A stretch of 64,000 nucleotides of DNA from Cryptomeria japonica (Eukaryota > Streptophyta > Pinopsida > Cupressales > Cupressaceae), in assembly GCF_030272615.1 (NCBI RefSeq), contig NC_081412.1:342793870-342857869 (forward strand), read 5' to 3'. A program made the position numbers and the translations under genes. This document shows positions 59,664 to 64,000 of this stretch, piece after piece. The notes beneath the pieces were generated by a model. It saw only the letters and a list, made by a program, of their open reading frames with translations. It did no database searches and was not told where the DNA came from. Position 1 is the first letter of the stretch. Each line of letters begins with the position of its first letter.

Positions 59664-61278
59664 GTATCCCTCCTTTCTTTGCTGATTTTCTTGGTCTCGA
59701 GCCGTCATGGGAGTCTTAGGGTTTTATGTGCATTGTGCATTATTTTGTTTCTAAGACTGGTGATTCGATGAGGATTTCTGCAGGGAAAAGAAGGGTACAA
59801 TTTCTTATGCTCCAGATCTAATCTTTTAGGGTTGTTACCACATTTGTGCCTTATACTATTCATTCCATGGCCGCTAATGTGTATAATGCTTTCATTGTAT
59901 CTTTGAAGATTTCCAGTATCTTTGGTTGCTCAATATATTCTTTCATGGTGTTCTCTTAGATTTACTCTACACCATTTCCTTATATGTTTCCTTCTCATTT
60001 CACTATTCAAATGTAATGATTTGTTTTTGTACCACTATATTTTCTCATGTAGCTTTGCTTGTATGCACTAATACTATCATTATTATCTCACTGTTTGTTC
60101 AAAAATTCTTTTATCACTATGATAACGAAAATCTCTTTCATTAGATGCATAATGACGTGACTTTCTGCTGTGGATTTATTTCACAAACACCAAGCCGAAT
60201 TCATACTCCTTGTTACTCATTGACTATTGTAGGTTCTTTTCATGATTATTATAATTTGACTATTTATGGATCCCTTGAAAATGCATTTTGAAGGAACAAG
60301 TGACTACTCTATGGTCCGTAGTTCACAACTGTATGATGGAGCTGCAACTATAACTGGATTTGATACTTGTGATGGCATTTTGTACCCATTAATAGAGATG
60401 TTTTTTAAACAATACTTCTAGAGCATTTTTTACCATGTTAATATACCTCCTTTAGCTGATAATATTGCTCTTCCTTTGCTGATAAACATTTTCACTATTT
60501 TGATGATACATAGTGACCTTTAATGGGTTGATAACTATGCATGATCAAGTATTGCTTTCTTTTGATTTGCCTTGCACAAAGGTTGTGATCTTCTAGATTG
60601 GCATGGTCTTTATGCTCTTGATACTGCTCTTTTGATGGATCTCTAGCTACTAAATCTGCATGCTATTATGAAGCCTCTATTGTCCTTATATGGCTAGGAC
60701 TTCCAGGAAATTTCTTATGTTTAGTTGTCCATGGTATTAATTCTCCTTACTATGACTAATTCATCACTAGGAATGCAACCATCACTGTCCCTATGCATCT
60801 TTTATGTCATGATGATAAACCCTTCAACTGTGTAACCTTGTGTCTTGATTGTCCTCAATAAAAACAACAGTGAATACATATTACTGTCATAAGACCCCAT
60901 TGAAGTTGCTTCTCTCATTGGAACCCTTGAAGACCTGTATCTCAGATCTAGACCCATTCACAATCCTCTTTACATTAACAATGATAATAATTGTCTCTGC
61001 CTCATTAGCTTTTTGAGCTATCACAATAGTTAATTGACTACAAAATGATCTCTTTGATAGCTTTTTTTTTGTCTATGCAGATTAGAACCATGAGATATTA
61101 CCATCAAACATGCCTTGGTGTTGCTTTATATTGATCTTGCATATTACTTATAAGTTGGGCTCTTACTGCTTTGAAGTTCTTAATTACAATCTCCACCATT
61201 GTTTGATACACTGTGTTTGACTTCCTTTGATGAATTTTCTCATTACATATTAAGTTCTTCTATAACTTGATAACTCAA
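59664..61278. other. no recognisable gene
   Basis: Low-complexity-free AT-rich DNA. A frame from 60267 (MDPLKMHFEGTSDYS) stays open for about 50 codons and then has many stops. It matches nothing I know. No LTR ends or repeats were seen. Confidence 0.4.
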
Positions 61279-62739
61279 TGATGAATGGATAGTACCAAAC
61301 CGGTACTAAGAGGGGGGGGGGGGTGAATTAGTACAGACAAAAAAACAATCTTAAACTGGTTTGTCAGCAGACACTATGCATTGACAGACAAACAGTAACA
61401 CCGGTCTTTAAATAGAGTAGAACCAACAAAACCTAGAATAACTGAGACAAGCATAAACCGGTTAACACTTATCTTCTCATACAATCTAACACTACATTTC
61501 CATTTCACCGCAGTGCATGAATAGGTAATCTACCATCAAAGATATATATAAACAACTAGATCAACATGATTCACCACTTGACAAAAAACAACATAGCATC
61601 ACATGAAGAAGACATCACATATGACACACATATTTTTCATGTAGAAACCCAACTGGGAAAAACCATGGTGGGGATGAATACCCACAAGCTATTTTTGAAC
61701 TCTTTACAAGTCCGCTCTATTAGGAGCCTTGTCTGGTTAAAGACTAATACAATAGGTTCTGTTAGGAACCTATCCTGTTAGGGATCACCCGGTTAAGGGA
61801 TGGCTAGAATACCTAGTTAAGGGTTAAACCCTGTTAAAGGTTACCTTGTTAGAGGATTTCAAGAACTCAATGGTTTTGAGTCACCCTGTTAAAGGATTTA
61901 CAACAAGCCAGTTAAAGCTACCCTGTTAAGGGATTTCTCAACTGTTGAAGTGGTTAGAGATCAACAGGTATTACAATAATCTGGTAACAACACTCAATGC
62001 CAATGCAGATCTGCTTTAGCTCCTCTTCACCTTCTACACTTACACTCTACAGGTATCACTTCTCTCCTCTGGTCTAGCAAGAATCACGTATCTCTTCTCA
62101 TGGATACACACACACAACTTTTGCCAACAACCTCAGAAAGAAACACAACATTGACCTTATAGGAAAATAGATAGGTCGGTAGCATAAATTCTAAATCCTA
62201 AACCTATTAGGTTAAGGAATTCAAACGGTTCAATCCTAATTGTTGATCACATTGCATTAAATGCAACAATCTTGATCCAAACTCAAGACATTCTCCATTG
62301 TTCATTTTCTACCAATTTCATGGCGGCTGATAACCCATCACACGTTATCACCATTTATAGACTTCGCACATTCTCGAGGTAGATAAGAACAATCTCCTTC
62401 ATTCAAGATCCTTCATGCACACAAGGCTTACATGGAAACATGACCTGTTCTTTGTTACCATGCTTACTCATCACACAAAGTCACCGGTTGAGCCACACAG
62501 GCTTGAAGCACTTCAACCGAAAACCCTAAAGTTGAGACTACCAACCGGTAGTCATACAAAGCTTCCATGTGCCGATTCCCATAATCATATGTTAGTTCAC
62601 CTTGAACAAACACACCACTTCACTTTGGCACAAATGCTGGTTCACAGTGTTATACCAGTTCTCTTCTCTTCATCATATTGACATCAATGACAACACACAA
62701 TGTCATTATGTCCTCATACCGGTTCACATAATGCCAACA
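61279..62739 (-). repeat. 3' LTR of Copia element G
   Basis: 1,461 bp from TGATGAATGG to ATGCCAACA, abutting the PPT. It holds the terminal hairpin (61303-61334) and the GGGAAAAACCATGGTGGGG block (61655-61673). It has CCGGTT-rich text like LTR C. Confidence 0.8.
61303..61334. other. LTR-terminal hairpin (element G)
   Basis: Perfect 7-bp arms GTACTAA and TTAGTAC around an 18-base loop with a run of G. Confidence 0.65.
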
Positions 62740-62751
62740 ATCTCCCCCTTT
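62740..62751 (-). promoter_or_regulatory. polypurine tract of element G
   Basis: Minus strand AAAGGGGGAGAT next to the 3' LTR, identical to that of element B. The bases just upstream (GATGGCAA on the plus strand) are also shared with B. Confidence 0.85.
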
Positions 62752-62981
62752 GGCATTGATGGCAATATACAAAGATATCTCTATGCTTCACATCTTCTCC
62801 CCCAATTTCTGCAGATATCTTCTTCGCTTCACATCTTCTCCCCATTTGAGAACAATGCCAAAGTGGAGGCACAAGCTTCCCTATTCCATTATGCTGCTCC
62901 CCTAAGGAGTAGCATCCTTCAACACATCAATCCAAAAAAAATTTGACTATGCAATACCTGACTGATGTGGAGCATATGCCT

Positions 62982-63390
62982 TTAGTTTACCTCCTGAAGG
63001 GGCAACACCCCTAATTCACCTCTTAAGTACATAAATGTAGCCTTTGGGAGAGGCTTGGTGAATATGTCTGCTAACTGCTCCGTACTGGAAACATGTTCCA
63101 GTGCAATCTCTTTGTTCTGAACCTTTTCCCTCAAGAAATGATACTTAAGCTCAAAGTGCTTGGTTCTAGAATGTAAAACCGGATTCTTGGAGATGTTAAT
63201 TGCACTAGTATTGTCACAAAATATACTTACCGGTTCAGATATAGGAACTTTGAAGCCATTTAATACATGCTTCATCCAGATTGTCTGAGTGTAGTTCATG
63301 AAAGTTGCAACATACTCTGCTTCCACTATAGACTGAGAGATACAACTCTACTTCTTACTCATCCATGAGACCAGTCTACCACCGAGAAAC
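62982..63390 (-). pseudogene. Copia pol C-terminus: RNase H domain
   Basis: The minus-strand frame from 63390 reads FLGGRLVSWMSKK, a TAG stop, then SIVEAEYVATF, WMKHVLNGF, the catalytic region IFCDNTSAINISKNP, HSRTKHFELKYHFLREKV and EQLADIFTKPLP. It ends at a stop at 62982. These are the standard last motifs of plant Copia polyproteins, where RNase H removes the RNA template. The upstream part of pol has been displaced by element H at 63391. The TAG (about 63347) is in the usual SKKQS motif, so this copy is dead. Confidence 0.9.
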
Positions 63391-64000
63391 TGTAATGCCC
63401 CGCTAGGAAACCCCGAAGGGATAAAGCTAAAAACACTCATATGGAGTGTAAATATTTTTTTTTTTTAAGAGTTTTAATTAAAAAGACACAACATTGAGAT
63501 ACATTGGAGTTATCTAACGCTTAGATAACACAGCGGAAGGCTAAACAAACCTAAGGAGTTTCCCAACGTGATTACCTAACCTTACACCTAACTGAACTCG
63601 CGACATTTGATCCAATTAAGCTGGATGTCTTAATTACAAGTTAATACTTAAGACATGGATATACTATGTTCGATGAATTGACATTTTAGAATTTAGGAAG
63701 CGTTCATCTATTATGATTGGAGAGGAGGCTAACATGAGGGTATTTACTCAATGAATTTTAAACGTAGGCAACTTAAGAATTCTCCCATTAAGGTTTAAAT
63801 ATGGTTACCTTGGCAAGACCATCCATTTTAGATACAATATAATTAATATATCGAAGTTTATTTGTAGATGGTTAAAATGTATATAGCCAAAAGAGTTCAT
63901 CCATTGAAGTTAAAATGATGCTAAGAGATGAAGTTCATTCATTAAGGTGAAAATGTAATATAACCACATGAGTTCATCCATTTAATTAAAATATAGCTAA
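63391..64000. mobile_element. Element H: start of another LTR-like insertion, truncated by the window
   Basis: It begins abruptly with TGTAATGCCCCGCTAGG inside the Copia pol frame. A TG start with GC-rich first bases is LTR-like. The rest is AT-rich with repeated TTCATCCATT phrases and has no coding match. Orientation and family are not known. Confidence 0.45.

Larger units (their letters stand above)
61279..63390 (-). mobile_element. Element G: 3' end of a Copia retrotransposon, cut by element H
   Basis: Minus-strand order is pol RNase H end (63390-62982), short spacer, PPT (62740-62751), 3' LTR (62739-61279). The 5' part lies beyond element H and outside the window, so the TSD cannot be checked. 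It is the only Copia pol in the window and belongs to a family whose LTR resembles solo LTR C. Such elements are candidates for supplying enzymes to A and B. Confidence 0.85.

Noticed and set aside
58480-59785. Splice donor (GAGGTAAGAT) and acceptor (TTTCTGCAGG) as an exon pair of a host gene
   Set aside because: The motifs are short, solo LTR F lies between them, and no coding sequence supports an exon on either side.
60267-61200. Possible decayed gene after MDPLKMHFEG
   Set aside because: Stops are frequent in all frames and no family motif could be recognised.

Overview
This window looks like intergenic DNA of a land plant with a very large, retrotransposon-rich genome. There are no operons, and I recognise no complete ordinary host gene. 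Nearly everything that can be named is an LTR retrotransposon, a LINE remnant, a transposase-like gene, or a satellite. A conifer or other gymnosperm is my guess; the sequence does not prove it. Almost every reading frame carries stops or frameshifts, so most coding features are pseudogenes.

Left part (1-22.6 kb). Positions 1-1842 are probably the 3' LTR (minus strand) of an old Ty3-like element, followed by a decayed accessory ORF. Positions 4726-22599 hold a nest of LTR elements with readable target-site duplications (TSDs). Element B (minus strand, 4726-22599) is interrupted in its coding region by element A (minus strand, 7992-17270, TSD GTGGC). A's 5' LTR is split by solo LTR D (15871-17132, TSD TACTG), and B's 5' LTR is split by solo LTR C (20885-22037, TSD GTCTT). 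A and B have initiator-Met-type primer binding sites and Copia-like polypurine tracts but encode no protease, integrase or reverse transcriptase. Each encodes a coiled-coil protein with several CCHC zinc knuckles, followed by a second protein of about 1,100 codons (here ORF2). They look non-autonomous.

Middle (22.6-38.3 kb). There is a promoter-like stretch, a CATA microsatellite, a 5.2-kb satellite of palindromic units of about 138 bp, a decayed multi-exon transposase-like gene on the minus strand (29.2-32.2 kb), AT-rich DNA, and a LINE reverse-transcriptase C-terminal remnant (36.5-37.1 kb).

Element E (38334-58172, minus strand, TSD GACCT) is a 19.8-kb Ty3/gypsy element of Tat/Ogre type. 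It has an Arg-tRNA-like primer binding site, an intact 1,113-codon gag-protease frame, and a pol broken by four stops. Pol has an extra RNase H domain placed before reverse transcriptase. Its LTRs are about 6.3 kb each, and each contains a reading frame of about 1,200 codons plus tandem U3 repeats. That LTR-borne protein has a close decayed relative at 2-3 kb and appears distantly related to ORF2 of A and B. This shared accessory-protein family is one of the two most interesting signals here.

Right end (58.2-64 kb). Solo LTR F is followed by the 3' end of a Copia element (LTR G plus the RNase H end of pol, minus strand). That pol is cut by a further element H, which runs off the window. LTRs A, B, C, F and G share short hairpins whose stems change in a compensatory way between families. 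This is the second main signal.
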